From positions 1 through 51,167 of the forward strand of contig JAGAPL010000044.1 of NCBI GenBank assembly GCA_017623255.1: a stretch of DNA of 51,167 nucleotides. Reading direction: 5' to 3'. Both the position numbers and the translations under genes were made by a program. This DNA is from Clostridia bacterium. GTDB taxonomy: Bacteria > Bacillota > Clostridia > Oscillospirales > CAG-272. Shown here in pieces: positions 50,998-51,167 of the stretch (position 1 is the stretch's first letter; every line of letters begins with the position of its first letter). Below the pieces are notes generated by a model. It worked only from the letters and a program-made list of their open reading frames with translations. It did not search any database and had not been told where the DNA came from.

Positions 50998-51167
50998 ATG
51001 TTTAAGGGTAAGAAATATACGGCAAGTGCAGCTCTCGTAGATAAGTCCAGAGCTTATGATCCCACAGAGGCTATTGCACTCGTATGTGAGACATCCAAGG
51101 CTAAGTTCGATGAAACAATCGAACTTCACATTCGTCTCGGCGTTGACTCCCGTCACGCAGACCAGCA
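50998..51167 (+). CDS. rplA: 50S ribosomal protein L1, 5' part only
   Basis: The window ends after 56 codons. The visible part starts [20 protein letters not shown] and has [21 protein letters not shown], then [13 protein letters not shown], the usual N-terminal region of L1. GGGAGG precedes the ATG at 50998. L1 represses its own operon in many bacteria; the leader before rplK is the likely target. Confidence 0.96.
   Translation, partial: MFKGKKYTASAALVDKSRAYDPTEAIALVCETSKAKFDETIELHIRLGVDSRHADQ

Overview
The window looks like a chromosome segment of an uncultured, anaerobic, spore-forming Firmicute of the class Clostridia, probably near Oscillospiraceae/Ruminococcaceae. The grounds are: class III (anaerobic) ribonucleotide reductase, a CIRCE half-site before groESL, HPr kinase, PrpC/PrkC/RsgA in the Bacillus order followed by a SpoVM-like micro-ORF, an XRE + DUF2975 pair, dockerin-bearing secreted proteins, NifS/IscU sulfur chemistry, strong AGGAGG ribosome binding sites and sigma-A type promoters. 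I saw no phage, transposase, CRISPR array or rRNA. Names rest on reading the proteins by eye; no search was run.

Layout. 1-2050: groES-groEL with terminator. 2050-5000: a worn region with two outward-reading gene remnants joined by an 18-bp inverted duplication, a NIF3-family gene, an acyltransferase-like gene broken by an in-frame TGA, a truncated zinc-ribbon remnant, an array of small hairpins, and tRNA-Glu(CUC). 5016-9470: a DUF1015 gene convergent with nrdD-nrdG, whose promoter carries an NrdR box. 9470-17030: hprK, then a complete phosphate operon pstS-C-A-B-phoU followed by its response regulator and sensor kinase. 17100-22190: a YhcH-like protein, an ECF transporter S component overlapping a fused P-loop kinase, a TepA/ClpP-like protease, a small alarmone synthetase and an AI-2E family membrane protein. 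22190-24850 (minus): a zinc-ribbon membrane protein, a YitT/YczE-like membrane protein and a CbbX/SpoVK-like AAA ATPase. 25000-28770: nifS-iscU-nadA-mnmA, a sulfur-transfer cluster. 28890-31300 (minus): DUF2975, XRE regulator and a large DUF4173-like membrane protein. 31460-38430: two paralogous secreted dockerin/DUF4838 proteins on opposite strands flanking a cytoplasmic-looking GH43 glycosidase. 38570-42000 (minus): UDP-GlcNAc 2-epimerase, a GT4 glycosyltransferase and a DUF2238-like membrane protein. 42148-46850 (minus): prpC-prkC-rsgA-spoVM-tcdA. 46887-49150 (minus): a secreted SH3b/dockerin protein. 49295-end: rpmG-secE-nusG-rplK-rplA with structured leaders.

Functional links: NifS and IscU supply sulfur and clusters for NadA ([4Fe-4S]) and for MnmA thiolation. 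The Pst transporter, PhoU and the two-component pair form one phosphate-sensing unit. PrpC and PrkC are an antagonistic phosphatase/kinase pair, linked to ribosome maturation (RsgA) and, through the 23-residue SpoVM candidate, to spore coat assembly. The dockerin proteins and GH43 suggest plant or host glycan use.

The least explained signals are two near-identical, roughly 250-nt palindromic elements, each filling the gap between convergent genes. They carry compensatory base changes and element-specific closing stems. Others are the hairpin array at 4646-4820, a PstS with its two halves in swapped order, a 21-nt promoter block shared by the two dockerin paralogs, and the micro-ORF spoVM.
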